Origin: an uncultured Faecalibacterium sp.
GTDB lineage: Bacteria; Bacillota; Clostridia; Oscillospirales; Ruminococcaceae
Direction: 5' to 3'
Assembly (NCBI GenBank): GCA_934561115.1
Contig: CAKTFS010000004.1
Location: 1-64,000, forward strand
Length of the DNA: 64,000 bases
Shown here in pieces: positions 55,835-64,000 of the stretch; the first letter of the stretch is position 1, and each line of letters begins with the position of its first letter. The position numbers were made by a program, and so were the translations under genes. The notes beneath the pieces were generated by a model that was not told where the DNA came from, did not search any database, and saw nothing but the letters and a program-made list of their open reading frames with translations.

Positions 55835-55845
55835 ATATCCAAAAC

Positions 55846-56778
55846 TTATGCCGCATGAATGATGGTAAATCTGCGGCTGCTCACATTTTTACTATACTGA
55901 TTGAAAATATCAGGCTGTTCCTTCTTCAACCGCTGGGAATCCACACGTTTACTTTCGGAGGATACCCACGATACCTTATAGCCGGGAGCTGTACCATAGG
56001 CGGCATCCTGCATTTCCAATTTCACCTGCTATTCAATCGCAGTCTTTTCCTGTTCCAGCTGTTCGATTTGGTCAGAAAGAGACTGCCGTTTGTCCAGCAG
56101 GTCACGAACTGCATTCAAATCAGCCGTTTTGCTTTTATCATCGTCAGAATACAGCTGGTTGATTTGCTTTGTATCTCCCTCGCTTCCGGTGGGTGCAGGC
56201 GGAATCTCAGGCATCACGTTGTACTTCCAGAAATGCTCTTCTTTGGCAATGAGATCATCCAAAACAGCCTTATCACTAATGATTTTATGAATTACCAGCT
56301 CTTTTCCGAAAATCAGAGCAGCAATGTACCAGCAGTCAAAACCACTGACGGCCAGATAGTGATTGACTTGTGCCATGTAGTGCGCAGGGATTTTCCCATC
56401 CGCCCACTTGTCCGCAGAAAACGGTGAAACCGTCTTGCATTCCAATCCTGCTTTCTGTCCAACGATCAGGCGGTCAAAATCGGCTAAAAGCAGAGGATGA
56501 TCCTCGCTCTGGTAGATGGCATTTGCTCTGCGTACTTTCAGCCCGGTTGCTTCGGTAAACCGCTGCGCCACATAATCCTCCAAATCACGACCCTGCCGCA
56601 TGGCTTCGTTGTCGATATTTTCAATGGTATCGCTGATTTTATCGTGGTACACCTGAAATGCGGAGCGATAGGGATTCAGGCCAAGAATGGCACCAGCATC
56701 CGTGCCGGTAATGCCGCATTTGCGGTAACGGAGCCAATCTTCTTTGGTCAAATTCAATGTAGATACAAGCCTTTTCAT
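55846..56778 (-). pseudogene. YqaJ-type viral recombinase/exonuclease, interrupted by an in-frame amber codon
   Basis: The first 249 residues carry TGTDAGAILGLNPYRSAF (25-42), the catalytic Asp102 in ADFDRL, and Glu113/Lys115 in LECKTV, all of the lambda-exonuclease fold. A TAG codon at 56029-56031 then stops the frame. The same frame remains open for another 60 codons (QVKLEMQDAAYGTAPGYKVS, ending RRFTIIHAA at 55846), which restores the normal length of about 310. Either the gene is inactivated in its C-terminal part, or the TAG is read through. Confidence 0.85.
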
Positions 56779-57113
56779 GCAATGTTCAACCTCTCTTTCA
56801 TCTGTTCTTCTACGATAGAGAAATCATATTCCACCAAGTCCTTGATAATGGTGGAAAACTCATCCACCAATGTACGGTCATCATCCAGCCATAGGGGATA
56901 CAGAAAATCCAGAATGTTCCGCTGCACCCGAAGATGATTCCAAAAACGCTCATCCATCTTTTTCTCGGTGTCCAGCGTGATTAAAGCACTGACGATGGTG
57001 CTTTTCATCGTGATTTCATAGGCTGTACTGGAAATAGGCTTCGGAAAATTCTTTTCCACACTATCAAGGAACTCAGAAAATTCCCGGACAGCCCGATTGC
57101 TTACATCGTTCAT
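56775..57113 (-). CDS. Hypothetical protein of the recombination cluster
   Basis: 112 residues, mainly helical, with many acidic residues. It contains ITMKSTIVSALITLDTEKKM and VQRNILDFLYPLWLDDDRTL. The stop overlaps the YqaJ ATG by 4 bp. No family is recognised; the position suggests a helper of the exonuclease. Confidence 0.6.
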   Translation of the reverse strand: MNDVSNRAVREFSEFLDSVEKNFPKPISSTAYEITMKSTIVSALITLDTEKKMDERFWNHLRVQRNILDFLYPLWLDDDRTLVDEFSTIIKDLVEYDFSIVEEQMKERLNIA

Positions 57114-57124
57114 GGTTCGCTCCT

Positions 57125-58060
57125 TTATGCTGCGGCCAGCATCATCTTGTAGGCTTTATCAATCATCGGATTGCCCTCTGCGGTGCGCAGGAACAAATTC
57201 TCATTGTAGTTTCGGGTCTTACGGATGGGGTCTGCATGGGTAGCGAAGTCCGAAACAGCGTTCACAAAACGCCAGCCGTTCTTTCCGACCCACTCCAGAT
57301 CGGGTGCGTTATAATAGCGAGCTTTCAAATCTTCCTGCAAGCGCAGGTTATTCTTCCGCTGGCCATCGGTCAGGTCTTCGGTGATGGGGAAGAACTCATT
57401 GATGAACTCCTGTACCTTGCGGTCAGACAGCTTGATGGTAGTCAACTCATGGATGCCCTTACCCAGTTCCCCCATGTAGCTGTTGGCAAGCTGCAAGGTT
57501 TCACGAGCGTCCTGCACCCGGAGCAGAACATTTTCGGTGTGGCGGGCAGTCCAGATGCGCTTTGCCGTACCCAGAGCCAGATTCAGGGTGTTCTGGCAGA
57601 CTACACGAACCGGGGTCATGGCTACTTTCACACCAGAACTGCCATCGTGACTGTTGAAGAACACAAGATATGGGGTCACTTCGTCTCCTGCGATAATGTA
57701 CTTCTCCGGCAGCTTTGCCAGCATCCAGACCTTCTTGCCGCCCTGCAAAGAACCGGCAGTTTCATAAGCAACGCCCTCACCCAGCAGGTCGTCTGTAAAC
57801 TGGAATGCTTCTTCGTTCTGCACAATGCGGTAGCGGTCAGACACCACACCCAGAACAGCATCATCGGTGCTGCGGACGTTAGCCCGATAACCGGGGATCA
57901 TAGCACCAGTGCCGGAATAGATATTGCGGCTCTCTACCTGCCAATCCAGACCGGCCAGTTCCAAGGCTTCACGGCTTGCAGGGGCATCCATCACGATACG
58001 GCCAAGGCCGTGCCAGGGGGTCTCACGGACAGAGAACATGGTTTCAACGTTTGCAGACAT
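57125..58060 (-). CDS. DUF932 (phage/plasmid-like) protein
   Basis: A 311-residue protein. The N-terminus MFSVRETPWHGLGRIV, about residue 7, and the following DWQVESRNIYSG and GVVSDRYRIVQNEEAF are the DUF932/TIGR03299 signature. CQNTLNLALG and RHTENV lie in the middle. The family is widespread on phages and plasmids with unknown function. TGGAGG lies 8 bases before the ATG at 58060. Confidence 0.85.
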   Translation of the reverse strand: MSANVETMFSVRETPWHGLGRIVMDAPASREALELAGLDWQVESRNIYSGTGAMIPGYRANVRSTDDAVLGVVSDRYRIVQNEEAFQFTDDLLGEGVAYETAGSLQGGKKVWMLAKLPEKYIIAGDEVTPYLVFFNSHDGSSGVKVAMTPVRVVCQNTLNLALGTAKRIWTARHTENVLLRVQDARETLQLANSYMGELGKGIHELTTIKLSDRKVQEFINEFFPITEDLTDGQRKNNLRLQEDLKARYYNAPDLEWVGKNGWRFVNAVSDFATHADPIRKTRNYNENLFLRTAEGNPMIDKAYKMMLAAA

Positions 58061-58089
58061 AGTAATTTCCTCCAAAATTTTTGATCGTC

Positions 58090-58194
58090 TTATTTCTTTT
58101 CGATTTGATGAGCCGTCCAGACAATGATTTTCGCAGCACCTTTTCCGACTGCTTTCATCACCTCCACCAATACTTTTTCTAAGATTTCTGCCAT
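58090..58194 (-). CDS. Small amphipathic peptide, unknown
   Basis: 34 residues: MAEILEKVLVEVMKAVGKGA, then AKIIVWTAHQIEKK. GGAGG lies 7 bases before the ATG. It precedes the DUF932 gene by 29 bp. Its short amphipathic helix may touch the membrane, but no family is known. Confidence 0.55.
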   Translation of the reverse strand: MAEILEKVLVEVMKAVGKGAAKIIVWTAHQIEKK

Positions 58195-58224
58195 TGATTT
58201 TTCCTCCGTTTTTCTGTAAAAATC

Positions 58225-58262
58225 AAAGACCAGTAAGCTGATGTGATTGCTTACTGGTCTTT
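58225..58262. terminator. Hairpin terminator upstream of the cluster
   Basis: AAAGACCAGTAAGC pairs with GCTTACTGGTCTTT. The stretch to 58459 has no other feature apart from TGTCCG-type short repeats. Confidence 0.65.
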
Positions 58263-58459
58263 CTATCCAAGGGTATAATATATCATTATATCTGCTTCAG
58301 ATACGCCTAACTTGTACCAAGTGTGTCCGCTGTGTCCGTGTTTTTGCGAATCAGTCTTATGTTTTCGTGTCTTTCAGGTGTTTTATGGGTGGAGATATAA
58401 GGATATAAAAAACTTGTTTTGAAAATCTCTGACACAACCGGCACAGCCGACACAGCCTC

Positions 58460-59440
58460 CTACTTCTGAATTTTCGACCAGATTCCCACAACCACCGTGA
58501 GATCCTGCCATTCATTTTTGCGGATTCCCTGATTTCGGGATGCCTTAAAAGCCTTTGCCTCCTCAAAGGAAATCGAAAAGCGTGCCATCTCTACAAAACC
58601 ATCCATCGTATATGCTGCGGCGTTTCTCGCCCGTACCTCTGACATCTGAAAGTCGAGTGCCCAGCGAAATTCTTCATTTGTCAAAGGCGTGATTTGCGCC
58701 ACACAGCTGTTGATAAGCTCCCGATCAACATCGTTCTTTGATGCCCGCTGCCATTCATCCAGCTTCTGCGAGATCAGATTCATGTCCAGTGCTCCACTGC
58801 GTTCATCCTCCTGTTCTACGCTCTCATACTGGGATTGCAGATCTGCGATCTGGTTGTCTAAGCCTTTGCGACGGTCCATAAGTTCCTGTTTGGTGATGAT
58901 GCCATCTGCACACAGATCAATATACTTGTCCAGCCGCTCTCTCTGCTTAGCGATGCTCTTTTCCAGCATTGCCTTTCTGGAAATACGAACCGTCTTTTCC
59001 TCTGCCATGCAGCGGCTCAGGATCTTATAGACCTCTTTGACTGTCTTTCCCTTGTCAAATGTGAGATGTTCAAACACCTTTGCCGCCATCAAGTCCAGCT
59101 TCCACTCACTGATAGCCTTGATTTGGCAGCTGATGCTCAAATCAAGGCCATGCTCCTGCAAGTAGCTGATGCTCGGCCTGCGTGTACGGCGGTAGCACTG
59201 AAATCCATGAATTACAGCACCATCCCGGTTCACACGCCACTTGAACTGAATAAATCCTGCACCACAGCTACACCGGTGGCCTGTCCTGTCCAGCCCTCGC
59301 AGCCTTTTCGGCGGGAACCTGCATAAAACTTCTTCTTCATCGTAAAAGCCCGGCAGTTCCTTACGGAGCCGCCGGGCTTTTTCATCGCATCCTTTCTCTG
59401 TTAAAAATTGTTGCGTTTTGTTGCAGAAACTGCTATTATA
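58460..59440 (-). pseudogene. Large serine recombinase remnant, catalytic half missing
   Basis: The open frame covers about 326 codons between stops. It reads EKARRLRKELPGFYDEEEVL, then a zinc ribbon HRCSCGAGFIQFKWRVNRDG with FQCY, and then the long coiled coil (AEWKLDLMA-like EWKLDLMAAKVFEHL, EKSIAKQRERLDKYIDLCAD, GIITKQELMDRRKGLDNQIA). This is the C-terminal DNA-binding part of TnpX-type recombinases. The resolvase domain with the catalytic Ser is absent and the frame stops at 59441. A transcription-terminator hairpin at 59345-59384 lies within the frame. It marks a broken element end. Confidence 0.75.
59345..59384. terminator. Terminator-like hairpin in the recombinase remnant
   Basis: AAAAGCCCGGC pairs with GCCGGGCTTTTT on either side of about 15 bases. 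It could terminate readthrough in both directions. Confidence 0.6.
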
Positions 59441-59492
59441 TTAACCAGACCATTTCAGTTCTTCTTTTGTATGTTAAAAAGGAACTTGTGCC

Positions 59493-60575
59493 ATGAAACA
59501 GAACTGTTGTGTACTGATCCCCGCCTACCAGCCGCCAGAAAAATTTCAGGAATACGCAGCGGTGCTGCGCGCAGCCGGCATCCGGGATATTCTGGTGGTG
59601 GATGATGGTTCCGGCGAGCAGTATTCATCCGTGTTTGACCGCCTGCGGAGGCTGGAAGGGTGCGAGGTGATCGGCTACCCGGTAAACCGCGGCAAGGGCG
59701 GTGCCATGAAGTACGGCTTTGCGCATATCCGCAGCACCCGGCCCCAGTGTCAGGTGGTGGTTACGGTGGACTGTGACGGCCAGCACACGGCACAGGATGT
59801 GCTGCGGGTGGCACAGGACGCAGCGGAGCACCCCGGCCAGCTCGTGCTGGGTGTGCGTGATTTTACCAAGACGGCGGACGGCACACCGGTGCCGCTGCGC
59901 TCGCGCCTTGGCAACGACTGCAGCACACTGGTGTTCTGGCTGCTGTTCCACTTCTGGCTGCCGGATACGCAGACCGGCCTGCGGGGATTTTCCGCTTCGC
60001 TGCTGGACGCATTTGAGCAAGTGCAGGGCAGCCGCTATGAGTACGAGACTGAGGTGCTGACCTTTTGCATGAGGGAGCATGTCCCACTGCGGACGCTGCC
60101 CATTACCACGGTGTATGAAAACCAGAACAAGGGCAGCCACTTCCACCCATTGCGGGACAGTGCCCTCATCATGGCCGTGATGCTGCGGGATCTTGGCCGT
60201 TTTCTGCTTTCATCGCTCAGCTCTGCGGTGGTGGATGTGCTGCTGGCATGGTTTTTGATGGACGCGCTGCGCCCACTGCTGCCCGGCGAAAATTTCGCCC
60301 GCATTGCCGCGGCCACCGTTGGGGCGCGGCTGGTGTCCATGCTGGTAAATTATACCCTGAACCGCAAGCTGGTATTCCGGCGGCAGAAACAGGGTCGGAC
60401 GAGCTTTGCGCGGTATCTGCTGCTGTGTGCGGCCATCATGCTGCTGTCCTCCGGTTTTGTATACCTGACAGCGCGGTACTTCCTGTGGAATGAAAAAGTA
60501 GCAAAACTGGTGGGCGACTGCCTGCTGTTTCTGCTGGGATATCAGATTCAGAGGGCATGGGTGTTTGCATCGTGA
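59493..60575 (+). CDS. Family 2 glycosyltransferase fused to a GtrA-like membrane domain
   Basis: A 360-residue protein. The GT2 domain (1-220) has ILVVDDGSGEQ (33-43) and VTVDCDGQH (90-98), with NRGKGGAMKYG in between, typical of dolichol- or undecaprenyl-phosphate sugar synthases. The C-terminal GtrA domain has four spans (SSAVVDVLLAWFLM, LVSMLVNYTLNRKLVF, LLLCAAIMLLSSGFVYL, LVGDCLLFLLGYQIQRAWVF). Such fusions make and flip a lipid-linked sugar for surface polymers. It heads an operon; the next gene overlaps its end by 19 bp. Confidence 0.9.
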   Translation: MKQNCCVLIPAYQPPEKFQEYAAVLRAAGIRDILVVDDGSGEQYSSVFDRLRRLEGCEVIGYPVNRGKGGAMKYGFAHIRSTRPQCQVVVTVDCDGQHTAQDVLRVAQDAAEHPGQLVLGVRDFTKTADGTPVPLRSRLGNDCSTLVFWLLFHFWLPDTQTGLRGFSASLLDAFEQVQGSRYEYETEVLTFCMREHVPLRTLPITTVYENQNKGSHFHPLRDSALIMAVMLRDLGRFLLSSLSSAVVDVLLAWFLMDALRPLLPGENFARIAAATVGARLVSMLVNYTLNRKLVFRRQKQGRTSFARYLLLCAAIMLLSSGFVYLTARYFLWNEKVAKLVGDCLLFLLGYQIQRAWVFAS

Positions 60576-62701
60576 AACGTAACAGAAAAAAACAGCTCAA
60601 AAAGCAATCCATGGCCGCAGGCAGCAAGGATCGGAAGGAAAAACTGTTCTTTCTGGTCACTGTGATCCTCATGGTGATCTATCTGCTGTGGCGCATTTTT
60701 TTCACCTTGCCGCTGGATCAGGGCATCCCGCAGATGATCTTTGCCGTGCTGCTGATCCTGGCCGAGTGCGTGACGGTATCCACCACCTTTGAGCTTTACT
60801 ACCGTAAGCTGAAAAACGACAGCGGCAAGCTCAAGATGCCGGTGATCTCGCCGGAAGAATACCCGGATGTGGATGTGTTCATTGCCACCCACAACGAGCC
60901 GTGCGAGGTGCTGTACAAAACCGCCAGCGCCTGCACCTTTATGGACTACCCGGATAAGAACAAAGTACATATCTATCTGTGTGATGACGGCTGCCGCCCG
61001 GAGGTGGCGCAGCTGGCAAAGGATCTGGGCGTGGGCTACCTGATGGCGCAGGACAACAAGCACGCCAAATCCGGCAACCTGAACCATGCGCTGGAGTCCA
61101 CCCATTCGCCGCTGATCGCTACCTTTGATGCGGATATGATCCCGCTGCACAGCTTTCTGATGGATACCGTGCCCTATTTTGCACTGCCCGATTACATTGA
61201 TGAGGACGGCATCTGGTACCGCCGCACCGAGGAGGAAAAAGAGGAGAAGTTCAAGATCGGCCTGATCCAGACGCCCCAGAGCTTCTATAACCTTGATCTG
61301 TTCCAGTTCAACCTTTATTCCGAAGAGCAGATTCCCAACGAGCAGGACTTCTTTTCCATGGAAGTCAACCAGATGCGCAATTCCTCCAATGCCTGTGCCT
61401 ACACCGGCAGCAACACCATGATCCTGCGCGCCGCCATGGAGGAGATCGGCGGCTTCCCATACCACACCATCACCGAAGATTTTGAGACCAGCTGCCGTCT
61501 GCAGATGGCCGGGTACATCACCTATGCCACCGATAAGGTGGAGGCCCACGGTCTTTCCACCACCGATATCCGCTCCATGATGCGCCAGCGGGTGCGCTGG
61601 GCCAGAGGCGTGATCCAGAGCCTGCAGAACACTCATGCCATCTTTTCCACCAAGCTGCCGTTCAGCGCGCGCATCACCTACCTGAACTCGTTTCTGTACT
61701 GGTGGTCGTTTTTCAACCGGCTCATCTTCATTCTGGCACCTATCATGTTTGCGCTGTTCGATTTTCAGGTAGTCAACTGCACCCTGAAGGAACTGCTGAT
61801 CTTCTGGCTGCCAAGCTACTTCTTCTACAGCCAGTCCATGCGGATGCTTTCCAGCAATATCCGCAACCAGAAGTGGAGCCAGATCATCGATACCACCTTT
61901 GCACCCTCGCTGGTCATTCCGGTGCTGCTGGAAACACTGCACATCCGTGAGACGAAGTTCAAGGTGACCAACAAGAAAAAGACCACTAATAACAGCCGGG
62001 CTGTGGGCTATATGATCCCGCATCTGGTTCTGGTGGTGCTTTCGGTGCTGGCTATCATCCGCTTTGTCCACGGCAAATACGGCATTGCGCTGATCTACAG
62101 TGCCGTGATCATCTACTGGCTGTGCCATAACCTGATCTCGCTGCTGTACGCACTTGCCTTTATGCTGGGCCGGGATATGCCCCGCAAGAGCGAGCGCATT
62201 GCCGCGCAGGAAAAGGCTGTGCTGCGCTGGGACGGCGGAGAGATGCTCTGCCGCACCGATAATGTTTCGGATGGCGGTGTGTGTTTAATCGCTCCGGGCC
62301 AGCTGCCGCAGGACGTTACGGCGTTTACCCTGAAGATTTCTACTGACCGCTACGAGGCCGACCTGAAAGCAGCCCGGGTCAATGAGACCCGGCTGGAAAA
62401 GAACAGCCGTTTCCTGCACGAGGACGAACGGGACGACGAGCACCACCTGTGCACCTTTACCGTAGAGCCGGTGGATGAACACGCACACCGGCAGTATGTG
62501 CAGGTGGTGTACGACCGCTCCACCGCCATCCCTCGGGAACTGGATATGTGGAACACCACCTTTGATGATCTGCTGCGCATCCTGACCCGGCGTTTCCAGA
62601 ATCTGCTGCATATCTTCCACAGCAAGAATGGCCGTCATGCCGAGGATGCCGAACACCGGCGCAGAAGGAGAGTGCGAAAACATGCTGCTGTCCATTCTTA
62701 A
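60557..62701 (+). CDS. BcsA-like processive glycosyltransferase with C-terminal PilZ-like domain
   Basis: A 714-residue membrane GT2. Two N-terminal spans precede the catalytic domain, which has DDG (143-145), DAD (191-193), the TED triad in HTITEDFETSCR, and QRVRWARG. These are the D,D,D,QxxRW residues of cellulose, curdlan and hyaluronan-type synthases. Several spans follow, then a soluble tail from about 560 with LRWDGGEMLCRTDNVSDGGV, which looks like a PilZ-type c-di-GMP sensor although the RxxxR element is not clear. The product polymer cannot be assigned. A GTG at 60572 is an alternative start. Confidence 0.85.
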   Translation: MGVCIVKRNRKKQLKKQSMAAGSKDRKEKLFFLVTVILMVIYLLWRIFFTLPLDQGIPQMIFAVLLILAECVTVSTTFELYYRKLKNDSGKLKMPVISPEEYPDVDVFIATHNEPCEVLYKTASACTFMDYPDKNKVHIYLCDDGCRPEVAQLAKDLGVGYLMAQDNKHAKSGNLNHALESTHSPLIATFDADMIPLHSFLMDTVPYFALPDYIDEDGIWYRRTEEEKEEKFKIGLIQTPQSFYNLDLFQFNLYSEEQIPNEQDFFSMEVNQMRNSSNACAYTGSNTMILRAAMEEIGGFPYHTITEDFETSCRLQMAGYITYATDKVEAHGLSTTDIRSMMRQRVRWARGVIQSLQNTHAIFSTKLPFSARITYLNSFLYWWSFFNRLIFILAPIMFALFDFQVVNCTLKELLIFWLPSYFFYSQSMRMLSSNIRNQKWSQIIDTTFAPSLVIPVLLETLHIRETKFKVTNKKKTTNNSRAVGYMIPHLVLVVLSVLAIIRFVHGKYGIALIYSAVIIYWLCHNLISLLYALAFMLGRDMPRKSERIAAQEKAVLRWDGGEMLCRTDNVSDGGVCLIAPGQLPQDVTAFTLKISTDRYEADLKAARVNETRLEKNSRFLHEDERDDEHHLCTFTVEPVDEHAHRQYVQVVYDRSTAIPRELDMWNTTFDDLLRILTRRFQNLLHIFHSKNGRHAEDAEHRRRRRVRKHAAVHS

Positions 62702-64000
62702 AACTCTGGGGCTTTGCCTTTCGTTTGCCGGGTGGATGTACTGGTTCAAGCGCTGGCTGCGGGTAGATTTCTGCTTTGTACCGGCAGCGGTATTCAGTGC
62801 GGCCAGCGTGGCCGTGTATTTTGGCGGCATCCTGTTCCGGCTGGAGCATGCCGCGTGGCTGGTGTATGCCGGTGGTCTGGCCGCCTTTGCAGCCGCTGCC
62901 GCCTTCAGCCTTGCGCGGCGCGCAAGGCCCGCCGTGCATCTCGGCCTGCGGGAGATCTGTTTTGGCATAGGGTGTGCCGTGTTTCTGTCCATCCTGCCCG
63001 GAGCGCATTTCCAGCACTACGATAACTTCTCCCACTGGGGCATCGTGGTCAAGCTGATGCTTTCCACAAACGCCTTTCCTACGGCACAGAGCGGGCTGAT
63101 TGATTTCCTGAACTATCCGCTGGGCACCTCGTCCTTTCTGTATTACGTGTGCTATTATGCAGGCCGCCGGGAGGGCACGATGCTGCTGGCACAGGGCATC
63201 CTGATCTTTGCATTCTTTTATGCTGTGCTGGGTGCCGTGCGGCATACCCGCTGCTTTCTGCTGTATGCACTGCTGGGAGCCGGGCTATCCCTGCTGAGCT
63301 TTTTCAACATCACCATCCGCATCAATAATCTGCTGGTGGACTTTCTGCTGCCGGTCATTGCGCTGGCCTGCTGGGCCGTCATCCGGCGCTACCCCACCGA
63401 CCCGGAAAAAATGCTGCCGCTGCTTTTGCCGTATCAGGCACTTCTGCTCATCGTAAAAAGCACCGGAGCCATCTATGTGGCCTTTGTGACGCTGGCATTC
63501 CTGTTCCGGGTGCCGCAGGCAATGCGGCAGCTGCCAGAACCGTGCCACGGCAAAAAGCCCCGGATGTGGGAAGTTCTGCTCCCGTCAGCGCTCACGCTGC
63601 TGCTCAGTTTTTCAAGCTGGGCGGCGTGGCAGTACCACACCAAAACGGCGCTGGCCGGCACTGTGAACAAGTTTGATACGAACCTTGTGGAAGTGGGCGC
63701 AGCGGGCACCGGCAAAACAGCAGAACAGCTGCAGGCCATTTTGCAGCTGTTCCTGCGCACATCCGTGGATCTTTCCACCCGGCCTGCGCTGGGTTTTGTG
63801 CTGATGAACCTGCTGGCACTTGCCTGCGGCATCGGCTTCTGCTTCCGGTGGAAGCGCAGCCAGAAAAAGCTTGTGGGGCACGTTCTTCTGCTGGATGCCA
63901 TGGTGGTGCTCTACTATGCGGGCATCCTGCTGCTGTACCTGTTCTCCATGCCGGCGGACGAAGCGCTGGTGCTGGCCGGCTTTGATCGCTATGCGTGCAG
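62682..64000 (+). CDS. Polytopic GT-C-like membrane protein (3' end outside the window)
   Basis: At least 440 residues, with no stop before the window end. It starts MLLSILKTLGLCLSFAGWMY and contains more than eight hydrophobic spans. HFQHYDNFSHWGIVVK (near residue 110) resembles the acidic-loop signature of GT-C glycosyltransferases and related surface-polymer proteins. AAGGAG lies 12 bases before the ATG, and the gene overlaps the BcsA-like gene by 20 bp, so it is part of the same operon. Confidence 0.7.
   Translation, partial: MLLSILKTLGLCLSFAGWMYWFKRWLRVDFCFVPAAVFSAASVAVYFGGILFRLEHAAWLVYAGGLAAFAAAAAFSLARRARPAVHLGLREICFGIGCAVFLSILPGAHFQHYDNFSHWGIVVKLMLSTNAFPTAQSGLIDFLNYPLGTSSFLYYVCYYAGRREGTMLLAQGILIFAFFYAVLGAVRHTRCFLLYALLGAGLSLLSFFNITIRINNLLVDFLLPVIALACWAVIRRYPTDPEKMLPLLLPYQALLLIVKSTGAIYVAFVTLAFLFRVPQAMRQLPEPCHGKKPRMWEVLLPSALTLLLSFSSWAAWQYHTKTALAGTVNKFDTNLVEVGAAGTGKTAEQLQAILQLFLRTSVDLSTRPALGFVLMNLLALACGIGFCFRWKRSQKKLVGHVLLLDAMVVLYYAGILLLYLFSMPADEALVLAGFDRYAC

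Overview
The window looks like a chromosome segment of a gut Clostridia/Oscillospiraceae bacterium, most likely Faecalibacterium or a close relative. That assignment is inferred from GC-rich core genes with strong AGGAGG-type ribosome sites, a hexuronate operon, a tRNA-Pro gene without an encoded CCA, and typical gut-Firmicute accessory genes. No rRNA is present.

Core region, 1-27.8 kb. Leftward: tRNA modification genes (mnmA-tcdA), tRNA end processing (rnz-cca) and purA-pyrB. Rightward: a TrpB2-type tryptophan synthase behind a tryptophan T-box, then a LysR regulator. A hexuronate module follows, with uxaB-uxaA divergent from uxaC and a shared palindromic operator. Next come a YitT protein, glnS, an FMN-binding protein, a small hydrophobic toxin with a convergent antisense RNA (type I toxin-antitoxin layout), a D-2-hydroxyacid dehydrogenase, an Hpt protein, tRNA-Pro(UGG), and a cobalamin methionine synthase split into metH plus a separate activation-domain gene. 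Two families of dispersed palindromic elements sit between these genes. A third inverted-repeat element lies in frame inside cca.

CRISPR and sugar region, 28.3-41.5 kb. A type I-E cas operon (cas3-cse1-cse2-cas7-cas5-cas6e) runs into a four-spacer array; cas1 and cas2 are missing. Next is a beta-glucoside operon (licT, PTS EIIBC with a duplicated EIIB, GH1 6-phospho-beta-glucosidase, and a second YitT protein). Identical 34-bp direct repeats flank the beta-glucoside operon.

Defence-like and mobile region, 41.9-59.4 kb. This part is visibly richer in A+T. It holds three P-loop ATPases: one paired with a DUF4869-like protein, one with a PD-(D/E)xK-like protein, and one next to a short Rpn-like tail. 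It also holds a replication initiator with an excisionase-like protein, an SPFH/zinc-ribbon membrane module with an XRE regulator, and a tightly coupled leftward cluster of a serine recombinase, LPD28, DUF3846, Sak-like DUF1071, YqaJ and DUF932. The YqaJ gene carries an in-frame amber codon. A large serine recombinase lacking its catalytic half lies at the right edge, so the region reads as decayed mobile elements next to defence genes.

Surface polysaccharide region, 59.5-64 kb. A GT2-GtrA fusion, a BcsA-like synthase with a PilZ-like tail and a polytopic GT-C-like protein (cut by the window end) overlap as an operon, probably for export or decoration of a cell-surface glycan.
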